Origin: an uncultured Eubacterium sp. | Lineage (GTDB): Bacteria > Bacillota > Clostridia > Peptostreptococcales > Anaerovoracaceae | Assembly: GCA_937894585.1 (NCBI GenBank) | Contig: CALBGO010000053.1 | Location: 1-19,054, forward strand | Length of the DNA stretch: 19,054 nucleotides | Direction of reading: 5' to 3' | Shown: positions 1 to 6,447 of the stretch, piece after piece | How positions within the stretch are numbered: the stretch's first letter is position 1 | Layout of the letters: the number at the start of each line of letters is the position of its first letter | Made by a program: the position numbers and the translations under genes | The notes under the pieces: model-generated | Told to the model about the DNA's origin: nothing | Database searches by the model: none | Seen by the model: the letters and a program-made list of their open reading frames with translations, nothing else

Positions 1-39
1 GAAAAAAGCCTAATTCTTTCTTGATGAATCAGACTTTTT
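1..39 (-). terminator. Rho-independent terminator of the ABC-F/ydbC/oxidoreductase operon
   Basis: Read on the minus strand, a 14-bp stem (26-39 with 3-16, two G-U wobbles) encloses a 9-base loop and runs into six T residues at 7-2. On the plus strand the wobbles become A-C mismatches, so the minus strand is the working direction. It lies about 155 bases beyond the oxidoreductase stop codon; the stretch between holds no convincing gene. Confidence 0.65.
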
Positions 40-195
40 CAGTGCCCTTTCTATACTGACCAGGTGTGTCATTTTCGATATATCGCAGCGATTTTACTTT
101 TGCCATGCTGCATAAAAAAATGGTTATCTGGTTATATTGTTGCCTTCGATCTGAGATACTTTTACAGCAGGTTCTATTTACACAAATCCTATTTT

Positions 196-777
196 CTATT
201 TAAATCTGTTCCTGATTTCTTCTGCAGCTTTTGCCACAATTTTTCCGGCATCGAAGCCTTCAATATCCAAAGCTTCTGCTTTTACGCATTCGGTATCCGG
301 AATGCCCAGCATTTCCGCAACGCCGCACATATAGTCATAGCCGAAATTCTTTTCACCGATAAAACCGCCTGCGGTAGTAATATAAATCAGCTTTTTTCCG
401 CTGCACAAGCCCACAAATCCTGTGTTGGTCGCTTTGAAAGTCAAATCGGCAACCATAATATTTTCGATATATACTTTCAAAACAGCGGCAAAGGATAAAT
501 CCCAATACGGACTGCCGATTACGATATAATCCGCCTCCTTAAACTGCTTTGCAAGGTCAAACATTTCGTGAGAGAAATCCCGTTTCCGAATCAGACTGTC
601 CCTAAGATCAAGCTTTTCTACAGTATGTGTGTTCAGCATACCGCTGCGAAGTTTTACCGTTTCCACGGAAGTATCCGGATTTTTCTTCAGAAATTCTTCA
701 AGATACACATCGCATAACTGTTTTGTTCTGGATTTTTCCCCTCTGATGCACGCATCTACAAACAACAATTTTTCCAT
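196..777 (-). CDS. flavodoxin-fold NAD(P)H-dependent oxidoreductase (azoreductase/quinone reductase-like)
   Basis: This 193-residue protein looks like a member of the FMN-dependent NAD(P)H:quinone/azo reductase group, which carries out two-electron reductions in the cytoplasm. The N-terminal strand LLFVDACIRGEKSRT has the flavodoxin-fold shape of beta-strand then phosphate-binding loop. SPYWDLSFAAVLKVYIENI (about residues 89-107) matches the family segment normally written PMYNFSIPAQLKAYID. ITTAGG (about 134-139) occupies the second flavin loop. Length is normal for the family. The ATG at 777 follows AGGAGG with 9-base spacing, and the gene begins 13 bases after the ydbC stop, so the two are co-transcribed. 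Substrate is not determinable; a detoxification or redox-balancing role is inference. Confidence 0.8.
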   Translation of the reverse strand: MEKLLFVDACIRGEKSRTKQLCDVYLEEFLKKNPDTSVETVKLRSGMLNTHTVEKLDLRDSLIRKRDFSHEMFDLAKQFKEADYIVIGSPYWDLSFAAVLKVYIENIMVADLTFKATNTGFVGLCSGKKLIYITTAGGFIGEKNFGYDYMCGVAEMLGIPDTECVKAEALDIEGFDAGKIVAKAAEEIRNRFK

Positions 778-790
778 TGGTCAGCTCCTC

Positions 791-1009
791 CTATTCTCTG
801 CCTGAAAGCAGTTTTACCAGCATCTTTGCTTCTTCCTGTGTCAAGGTAATGCCCTTTCCCATTTTTTCGTGTTCCGGCGCCCAGTCGCGCAGATCGTATT
901 TCGCGCGCGCACCGTTCCAGCTGATTACATTCAGCTCTTTGCGCCAGCCCTTTGCATTTTCCGATAAAACACCGATTTCTTCTATGATTTCATATTTGAT
1001 ATCCGCCAT
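791..1009 (-). CDS. ydbC: YdbC-like PC4/Sub1-family single-stranded nucleic acid-binding protein
   Basis: This is a 72-residue protein of the YdbC family, bacterial relatives of the eukaryotic coactivator PC4 that bind single-stranded DNA. The telling stretch is WRKELNVISWNGARAKYDLR followed by DWAPEHEKMGKGITLTQEE, the beta-sheet plus C-terminal helix pattern seen across Firmicutes homologues. The reading frame stays open for about 70 codons upstream, but that part is a Lys/Glu-rich string unlike the family. The ATG at 1009 has AAAGGAG 11 bases before it and gives the usual length, so it is chosen as the start. It follows the ABC-F gene by 107 bases and precedes the oxidoreductase by 13. The symbol is by family resemblance. 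Confidence 0.8.
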   Translation of the reverse strand: MADIKYEIIEEIGVLSENAKGWRKELNVISWNGARAKYDLRDWAPEHEKMGKGITLTQEEAKMLVKLLSGRE

Positions 1010-1116
1010 TTCTTTCAAGTCTCCTTTGCTTTCTTTTTCTTTGATTCGCCTCTGCGGTATCCGTTTGTCTTCACCCGTTTCAGCCGTCTTCTCCTGTTTT
1101 TCTTCCGAGGATTTAC

Positions 1117-2970
1117 TTAACGCTTTTCCTTTTTGTATGCGGCAATTTTTTCTGCCAGTTCGCAAAGATACTCCCACCGCTCCATTTTCAGAAGAAGCTC
1201 TTCGGAAAGTTTCTCTTTCTCGCACTGCAGTTCAGCCAGTCTGCCATAATCTCTGGCATTTTTCGCCATATCTGTTTCCACCTCGGAAAGACGCTGCTCT
1301 ATGGCTTCGATATCACCTTCAATGGTTTCGTATTCCTTCTCTTCTTTATAAGTAAACCGCGGTCTTGCGGGTTTTGTCCCTCTGCCGTTTTGCATAGAAC
1401 CGCCTGCGCCCTCCGGCGTTTCAGCATACCCGACGTTCCGTTTCACTGTAAGCGCCGCCTTTTCGGCTGCTTTTTCAGCTTTCTTTTCCTCTTCCCGCTT
1501 TGCCTCAAAATCGGTGTAACCGCCGTTATACTGTCTGATTTCTCCCTCTCCAAGAAAGGCAAAAGTCCTTCGGCTTACTCTGTCCAGAAAATATCTGTCA
1601 TGAGAAACGCAAATAACCGCACCGTTAAAATCATCCAAATAATCTTCCAGCACAGTCAGTGTCTCAATATCCAAATCGTTAGTAGGCTCGTCCAAGATCA
1701 GCACATTGGGAGCCTGCATCAGAATACTCAGAAGGTACAGCCTGCGCTTTTCCCCGCCGGAAAGCTTCCCGATCTTTACCGAATGCATATGGGGTGGAAA
1801 CAGAAATCGCTCCAGCATCTGAGAAGCCGATAAACTTCCTTCGGTAGTTTTTACCGTGCCTGCAATGTCGGAAATGAATCGGATCACTCGGGCATCTTCA
1901 TCCAGTGCCTGATTCTCCTGCGAAAAATAGCCGATTTTTACAGTATCTCCTTTTTCAACAACTCCGGCATCAGGTGCCACATCCCCCATAATGATACCAA
2001 GCAATGTGGATTTTCCGCAGCCGTTGGGACCGATTATACCTACCCTGTCATTTCGCAGCAGAATATAACTGAAATCTTTTATCAGATGCAAATCCCCGTA
2101 GCTTTTGCAAATTCCCTGAAGTTCAATAATTTTCTTCCCCAGACGACTGGAAACGGTATTGATTTCCAGCGAAGAATCGTCTATTACCAATTTACTGTCC
2201 GATAGCTGCTGAAAACGCTGAATCCTGCCTTTTGCCTTGGTGGTACGCGCCTTTGCGCCTCTGCGAATCCATGCCAGCTCCTTTTTATAAATAGCCTGCC
2301 GCTTCCGCTCGCTTGCGAGTTCCATTTCTTTACGACCGGCTTTGATTTCCAAATAGTAGTCATAATTACCCTCGTAGCTGTAAAGCCTTCCCCCGTCGAT
2401 TTCTGCGATGCGGTTTGTCACCCGATCCAGAAAATATCTGTCATGGGTAATCATAAAAACAGCGCCGCGATACTGAATCAGATACTCTTCCAGCCAGTTT
2501 ATCACATCGGCGTCCATATGGTTCGTCGGTTCATCCAAAATCAGAAGATTGCTCTCAGCCGTAAGCGCGGCTGCCATAGCAACCCGTTTTCTCTGTCCGC
2601 CGGAAAGCTCTCCCATGGGCTGTGAGTAATCAGTAATTCCAAGTTTTGTCAGCATAGACTGACACTGATACCACTCAAAGTTGCTGCCGCTTTCCTCAAG
2701 ATATCTTGCCGCCTGCTCTTCCACTGTGAGCAGCGGATCAAACTGCGGGTTCTGCGACAGATATATACTTCTAAGCTCTCTGGATCTTGTAATTTCTCCT
2801 CCCTCTGCTTCCGCCGCACCTGCAATAATTTTAAGAAGTGTGGACTTGCCGCTGCCGTTAACTCCGATTAAGCCTATTTTATCCGTATCGTGAATAGATA
2901 AACTGACATCTGTCAGCAGCGGTTTTTCTGTATAACTTTTTCTGATATGTTCTGCATTTAATAAAATCAT
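1117..2970 (-). CDS. ABC-F family ATPase (Uup/EttA-like, ribosome-associated)
   Basis: The gene encodes 617 residues with two ABC domains and no membrane segments, the ABC-F layout of proteins that act on the ribosome (translation factors of the EttA/Uup type or antibiotic target protection). Domain 1 has Walker A GVNGSGKST (36-44), signature LSGGQ (122-126) and LILDEPTNHMD (143-153). A charged inter-domain linker covers about 205-265. Domain 2 has GPNGCGKST (314-322), LSGGE (403-407) and LILDEPTNDLD (424-434). A Lys/Glu-rich coiled-coil tail (about 488-617) resembles the Uup C-terminal domain. Both catalytic glutamates are present. ATG 2970 is preferred over an in-frame TTG at 3006 because that TTG is the -35 box of the promoter and the family begins MILLNAEHI. 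No Shine-Dalgarno precedes the ATG. A resistance role cannot be claimed from sequence alone. Confidence 0.92.
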   Translation of the reverse strand: MILLNAEHIRKSYTEKPLLTDVSLSIHDTDKIGLIGVNGSGKSTLLKIIAGAAEAEGGEITRSRELRSIYLSQNPQFDPLLTVEEQAARYLEESGSNFEWYQCQSMLTKLGITDYSQPMGELSGGQRKRVAMAAALTAESNLLILDEPTNHMDADVINWLEEYLIQYRGAVFMITHDRYFLDRVTNRIAEIDGGRLYSYEGNYDYYLEIKAGRKEMELASERKRQAIYKKELAWIRRGAKARTTKAKGRIQRFQQLSDSKLVIDDSSLEINTVSSRLGKKIIELQGICKSYGDLHLIKDFSYILLRNDRVGIIGPNGCGKSTLLGIIMGDVAPDAGVVEKGDTVKIGYFSQENQALDEDARVIRFISDIAGTVKTTEGSLSASQMLERFLFPPHMHSVKIGKLSGGEKRRLYLLSILMQAPNVLILDEPTNDLDIETLTVLEDYLDDFNGAVICVSHDRYFLDRVSRRTFAFLGEGEIRQYNGGYTDFEAKREEEKKAEKAAEKAALTVKRNVGYAETPEGAGGSMQNGRGTKPARPRFTYKEEKEYETIEGDIEAIEQRLSEVETDMAKNARDYGRLAELQCEKEKLSEELLLKMERWEYLCELAEKIAAYKKEKR

Positions 2971-3006
2971 ACTACTATTATATACGGTTGCGGCACCGCC
3001 TTTCAA
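2971..3006 (-). promoter_or_regulatory. promoter of the ABC-F operon, predicted leaderless
   Basis: On the minus strand TTGAAA (3006-3001), an 18-base spacer and a perfect TATAAT (2982-2977) form a strong vegetative promoter. Six bases, AGTAGT, separate the -10 box from the ATG at 2970, so the predicted transcription start coincides with the start codon. No AGGAG-like site is present, unlike almost every other gene in the window. Confidence 0.7.
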
Positions 3007-3116
3007 CCGATTTTTTTATGATATGGGAAATATCATTTTCCGGTATTCATAAGTATCGGCGCATACTCCAAACTCAAGTACTGCCGAGAAATCGCTGTTT
3101 CTTCATTGATGCAATA

Positions 3117-3668
3117 CTACTGCAAAACTCTCATACTTTTTTTCACCCGTTTTCCAAGAAACAACGCCATTGCCATCTTTATTAAATCGGGAAGAATAAA
3201 CGGAAAAACACACCAGCCAAGAACCGATATCAGTCCCACTGCTCCGGCTGTTTTCGCATACACTGCCATATACCAGACGGTTCCGAAAGCATAGCACGCC
3301 GCCAGACACAAAATCATAGTAAAAATCCGCATCCATTGTCTTCCTCCTTCCGAAAATCCGGGTTCCAGCAGCCAGTACAAAAGTCCGCTGCACAGAAAAC
3401 CGATGATATAACCGCCTGTAGCCCCCGCAAGCACACCGACACCTCCGGTAAATCCGGCAAATACCGGAAGCCCTGCGGCGCCCAAAAGAATATAAACAAA
3501 AACCGCTCCGGTTGCCCGCTTCCCGCCCAGTACATCGAGAATAAAGAACAGTCCGAATGTCTGCATCGTAAAAGGCACCGCCGTCGGCACTGAAATCCAA
3601 GAACAAATTGCAAGCATCACTGCTCCCATGGCAGTCAGCGCCATATCATAAGTTTTTCCGTTTTTCAT
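3117..3668 (-). CDS. bioY: BioY, biotin-specific S component of an ECF transporter
   Basis: This 183-residue hydrophobic protein is a biotin-binding membrane subunit of an energy-coupling-factor transporter. It has about six membrane segments and the BioY signature region around GLPVFAGFTGGVGVLAG followed by TGGYIIGF, preceded by the DVLGGKRA loop. Length fits the family (about 180-200). The frame continues upstream to an alternative start, but the ATG at 3668 has AAGGAG 10 bases upstream and starts the normal N-terminus. No ATPase or EcfT gene is adjacent, so it presumably shares a module encoded elsewhere or works alone. It is monocistronic here. The promoter carries a BirA-like operator, consistent with biotin-dependent repression. 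Confidence 0.93.
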   Translation of the reverse strand: MKNGKTYDMALTAMGAVMLAICSWISVPTAVPFTMQTFGLFFILDVLGGKRATGAVFVYILLGAAGLPVFAGFTGGVGVLAGATGGYIIGFLCSGLLYWLLEPGFSEGGRQWMRIFTMILCLAACYAFGTVWYMAVYAKTAGAVGLISVLGWCVFPFILPDLIKMAMALFLGKRVKKSMRVLQ

Positions 3669-3701
3669 CAATCTCGTTCTCCTTTTCTTCAAACTGACTG
3701 A

Positions 3702-3756
3702 AGTATAACACTTTATCCTCATATTTGTCAACTTAATTCCATATTATTAGTTGACA
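3702..3756 (-). promoter_or_regulatory. bioY promoter with overlapping BirA-type operator
   Basis: On the minus strand TTGACA (3731-3726), an 18-base spacer and TATACT (3707-3702) form the promoter. A perfect 8-bp inverted repeat, TGTCAACT (3726-3733) and AGTTGACA (3749-3756) with a 15-base gap, has one arm containing the -35 box. BirA, the biotin protein ligase/repressor, is known to bind widely spaced palindromes with gaps of about this size. Identity of the repressor is inferred from the site shape plus the bioY gene. Confidence 0.72.
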
Positions 3757-3951
3757 TTATTTCAAAAGAAAAGCGCCAATAACAGCGCCAACAACAAGCT
3801 TTGCCTTGCGGTACTTCACAGCCGCCGCCCAGTTCTCCCAAACAACTTTATTTTCCCTTTTTTGCACTTCTTAATCAGCCGGACATCTTTTCGTCAGAAA
3901 TATGAAAGAAGATTCACAGATTCTTAACTTGTATAAAGTGTGCCGCAGGTG

Positions 3952-3990
3952 TAAACTATAAATATAGTTTATAATGGGTTTTCGAAACCC
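3952..3990 (+). promoter_or_regulatory. PHP gene promoter region with 9-bp palindrome
   Basis: TATAAT lies at 3970-3975, without a good -35 box. Overlapping its first bases is an inverted repeat with 9-bp arms, TAAACTATA (3952-3960) and TATAGTTTA (3963-3971), separated by AA. A second short palindrome, GGGTTT-TCG-AAACCC (3976-3990), follows at the expected transcription start. The arrangement suggests control by a dimeric DNA-binding protein, which is not identifiable here. Confidence 0.45.
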
Positions 3991-4007
3991 GAAAGGAAGT
4001 GATACAA

Positions 4008-4793
4008 ATGATGAAATTTGATATGCACTGCCATACCAAAGCCGGCTCCATCGATGCCAGAATTCCAATTGAAGAATATATTGCAATTCTCAAGAAATAC
4101 GGCTACGACGGTATGCTGGTAACCGACCACGATACCTATAAAGGTTACAGATACTGGAGCGAAAACTGCCGCAGCAAAACCGGTGATTTTACCGTTCTGT
4201 GCGGTGTTGAATACGATACCAAGGACGCCGGACACATTCTCGTCATTATGCCGGACGGACTTTTTCTTCCCGTGCTCAGACTGCGGGGAATGTCTGTAGA
4301 AATGCTTGAAAAAATCGTACACCACTTCGGCGGTGTTCTCGGTCCCGCTCATCCCTTCGGACCGAGAAGCAGCAGCGGCCTCTTTACCAGAAAACTAAAG
4401 AAAAATCCACACCTGATTGACAGATTTGACTTTATCGAAGGGTTCAACACCTGCGAAACAGAAAAAGCCAACCGTTTGGCACAGAAACTTGCAAAAAAGC
4501 ACGGAAAGCCCTGTGTCGGCGGCTCCGACTCTCACAAGGAGGACTATGTGGGAATGGCATTCACCCTCTTTGAGCAGGATATCCGCTGCAATAACGACCT
4601 GATTGAAGCAATCAGAAAAAATGAAATCGCCGGTTTCGGCGGAAAAGAAAGAGAATTTCTCCCAAAACACAAAAAAAGAAACTCTTTTGCTGCGACCTGG
4701 GGTTTCAAAGCATATAACCGCGGTCTCGGGATTCTCTATTCTCCTTACAGACAGCATAAAATACGCAAATTAGCCTTGCATCACCACGCATAG
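4008..4793 (+). CDS. PHP-domain metal-dependent phosphoesterase
   Basis: The 261-residue product is a stand-alone PHP hydrolase, a trinuclear-metal phosphoesterase fold; known members act on nucleotides or small phosphate esters, or as exonucleases. Visible ligand motifs are DMHCHT (residues 5-10), TDHD (about 42-45), a GVEYD block, GPAHPFG (about 110-116) and GSDSH (about 171-175). Together these supply the His/Asp/Glu set expected of an active enzyme. There is no polymerase or kinase domain. Two adjacent ATGs occur; 4008 is chosen because AAAGGAAG ends 8 bases before it (4011 would give 11). The C-terminal 50 residues are basic and less conserved. It stands alone between its own promoter and terminator. 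Substrate unknown. Confidence 0.85.
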   Translation: MMKFDMHCHTKAGSIDARIPIEEYIAILKKYGYDGMLVTDHDTYKGYRYWSENCRSKTGDFTVLCGVEYDTKDAGHILVIMPDGLFLPVLRLRGMSVEMLEKIVHHFGGVLGPAHPFGPRSSSGLFTRKLKKNPHLIDRFDFIEGFNTCETEKANRLAQKLAKKHGKPCVGGSDSHKEDYVGMAFTLFEQDIRCNNDLIEAIRKNEIAGFGGKEREFLPKHKKRNSFAATWGFKAYNRGLGILYSPYRQHKIRKLALHHHA

Positions 4794-4825
4794 TCTGCTA
4801 AAATATTTAATATCGACTTGGCGTA

Positions 4826-4857
4826 AGACCGGCCTTCGCAGAGGGTCGGTTTTTCTT
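4826..4857 (+). terminator. Rho-independent terminator after the PHP gene
   Basis: ACCGGCC (4828-4834) pairs with GGTCGGT (4844-4850), one G-U wobble, around a 9-base loop, followed by TTTTTCTTT. It lies 34 bases after the stop codon and separates this gene from nhaC. Confidence 0.8.
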
Positions 4858-4932
4858 TCCGAGTACTCTTAATACATCTTTTTTTATTACTACTTATCAC
4901 TACTCTAAATCTTATCTGGGAGAATATTAGAA

Positions 4933-6219
4933 ATGAATGAATCAAAAGTAAAATCAAACGGCTGGGCGCTTCTGCCGATTCTGGTATTCCTGGTTCTTTT
5001 CCTCGGAACAGGCATCATTCTCAATGACTTCTATACCATGCCGGCAGTTGTCGGATTTTTAATCGCCCTGATTGTTGCTTTTCTGCAGACAAAAGGCAAG
5101 ACCTTCAACGAAAAGCTTTCCATCGCGGCGAAAGGCATCGGCGACGACAACATCATCACCATGTGCCTGATTTTCCTTGCGGCAGGCGCTTTTTCAGGCT
5201 CTATCACTGCGGCAGGCGGCGCCGACAGTACCGTTAATCTGGGACTTTCTCTGATGCCGCCGGGCATTGCCGTCATCGGTCTGTTTGTAATCGGCTGCTT
5301 TATCTCTATTTCTATGGGTACTTCAGTCGGCACCATAACCGCGCTGACACCTATCGCTGTAGGTATTGCGGAGAAAACCGGTTTCGGTATGGCAATCTGT
5401 GTCGGTGCAGTAGTATCCGGCGCTATGTTCGGAGACAACCTGTCCATGATTTCCGACACGACCATCGCAGCAGTCAGAACGCAGGGCTGCGAAATGAAAG
5501 ACAAGTTCAGAAAGAACTTCTTTATCGTCCTTCCTGCAGCACTTGTCACCGTGGCTATTTTGTTCTTTATGACCCGCGGCGCAGAATTTCGAATGGATCA
5601 GAATTTACAGTACAATATCTGGCAGGTTGTTCCTTATCTGTTTGTGCTGGTTACAGCTCTGATCGGCATCAATGTATTCGTCGTTCTGATCAGCGGCACA
5701 GTGCTTTCCGTAATTGTCGGCATTGCAACAGGCTCACTTCCGGCTGCGGAAGTCTTTACCGCAATCGGAAGCGGCGTAACCAGTATGTACGATATCACCA
5801 TTATTTCTATCTTAGTTGCCGCAACCAGCGCACTGGTAAAAGAAAACGGCGGATTCGCTTTTATTCTGGAAAAAATCCACAACCGGATTCATACTTATAA
5901 GGGCGCGGAAGTCGGCATTGCCGCTCTGGTTTCCGTTGTAGATGCAGCAACAGCAAACAATACGGTCGCCATCGTGATTTCAGGCCCGATTGCAAAAGAA
6001 ATCAGCGATGACTACGGAATCGAAGCGACCAGGAGCGCATCCCTTCTGGATATCTTTGCCTCGGTACTTCAAGGTGTAATTCCTTACGGCGCGCAGCTTC
6101 TGACCGCAGCAAGCCTTGCGGGACTTACTTCCTTCGATATTATTCCGTATCTGTTCTATCCGTACCTGATGGCAGTATGCGGTATTATCAGCATTATTAT
6201 CTCTAAGAAAAAAATATAA
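4933..6219 (+). CDS. nhaC: NhaC-family Na+/H+ antiporter
   Basis: The 428-residue polytopic membrane protein, with roughly 10-12 hydrophobic segments, belongs to the NhaC antiporter family (ion transporter superfamily). Characteristic stretches are ISMGTSVGTITALTPIA (about 118-134), GAMFGDNLSMISDTTIAA (about 156-173) and VVDAATANNTVAIVISGPIA (about 335-354), where polar residues inside membrane segments form the ion path. Length is close to family norm. The start ATG has GGGAG 10 bases upstream. Family members include Na+/H+ exchangers and Na+-coupled organic acid exchangers such as malate/lactate, so exact substrates remain open. It is monocistronic with strong terminators on both sides; no clear promoter was identified in 4861-4930. 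Confidence 0.88.
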   Translation: MNESKVKSNGWALLPILVFLVLFLGTGIILNDFYTMPAVVGFLIALIVAFLQTKGKTFNEKLSIAAKGIGDDNIITMCLIFLAAGAFSGSITAAGGADSTVNLGLSLMPPGIAVIGLFVIGCFISISMGTSVGTITALTPIAVGIAEKTGFGMAICVGAVVSGAMFGDNLSMISDTTIAAVRTQGCEMKDKFRKNFFIVLPAALVTVAILFFMTRGAEFRMDQNLQYNIWQVVPYLFVLVTALIGINVFVVLISGTVLSVIVGIATGSLPAAEVFTAIGSGVTSMYDITIISILVAATSALVKENGGFAFILEKIHNRIHTYKGAEVGIAALVSVVDAATANNTVAIVISGPIAKEISDDYGIEATRSASLLDIFASVLQGVIPYGAQLLTAASLAGLTSFDIIPYLFYPYLMAVCGIISIIISKKKI

Positions 6220-6233
6220 AAAAAGCCCGGCGC

Positions 6234-6299
6234 AGTATCACTTTGTCATAAATGTGGCGCGTCAGGCATTAAACGACATTTATATAGTCCGACATACTG
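6234..6299 (+). repeat. nested inverted repeats in the nhaC 3' region
   Basis: An 8-bp perfect inverted repeat, ATAAATGT (6248-6255) and ACATTTAT (6276-6283), sits inside a 6-bp one, CAGTAT (6234-6239) and ATACTG (6294-6299). The last four bases of the outer arm are also the first four of the following terminator stem, so the two folds compete. Confidence 0.5.
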
Positions 6300-6337
6300 A
6301 CAGAATTTCGAAAATTTCGTTATTCTGTCAGTTTTTT
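6296..6337 (+). terminator. Rho-independent terminator of nhaC
   Basis: A perfect 11-bp stem, ACTGACAGAAT (6296-6306) with ATTCTGTCAGT (6322-6332), is followed by a T run through 6337. The 15-base loop itself contains a small palindrome. No T run follows on the minus strand, so it serves plus-strand transcription. Confidence 0.9.
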
Positions 6338-6388
6338 AATTTCCATTGAGAATCCCGCCATCCTTTCAGAAAGAAATAACGCAGCAAT

Positions 6389-6435
6389 AAAAAAAATGAG
6401 GAGAGATGCCCAAATGGTTTCTCTCCTTGCTTTTT
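6389..6435. terminator. bidirectional terminator between nhaC and buk
   Basis: AGGAGAGA (6399-6406) pairs perfectly with TCTCTCCT (6420-6427). On the minus strand eight T residues (6396-6389) follow, terminating the ior-buk operon. On the plus strand a five-T run (6431-6435) follows, giving a backup to the nhaC terminator. Confidence 0.85.
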
Positions 6436-6447
6436 CTACAATAATTA

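Noticed and set aside
41..195. A 25-codon minus-strand frame (ATG CAT-proximal, ending just before the left terminator) beyond the oxidoreductase gene
   Set aside because: It has no ribosome binding site within a usable distance and no recognisable product; chance is the simpler explanation.
1010..1225. N-terminal extension of the ydbC frame
   Set aside because: The extra residues overlap the ABC-F 3' end and form a Lys/Glu-rich string; the internal ATG at 1009 has a good ribosome binding site and gives the family length.
3018..3036. Hairpin ATGATAT/ATATCAT considered as the bioY terminator
   Set aside because: On the minus strand it is followed by A residues, not T. The T run is on the wrong side for bioY, so no confident bioY terminator is called.
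3777..3805. Repeated GCGCCAA units considered as a CRISPR-like or iteron repeat
   Set aside because: Only two short copies, and they lie within the possible small coding frame as Gly-Ala codons.
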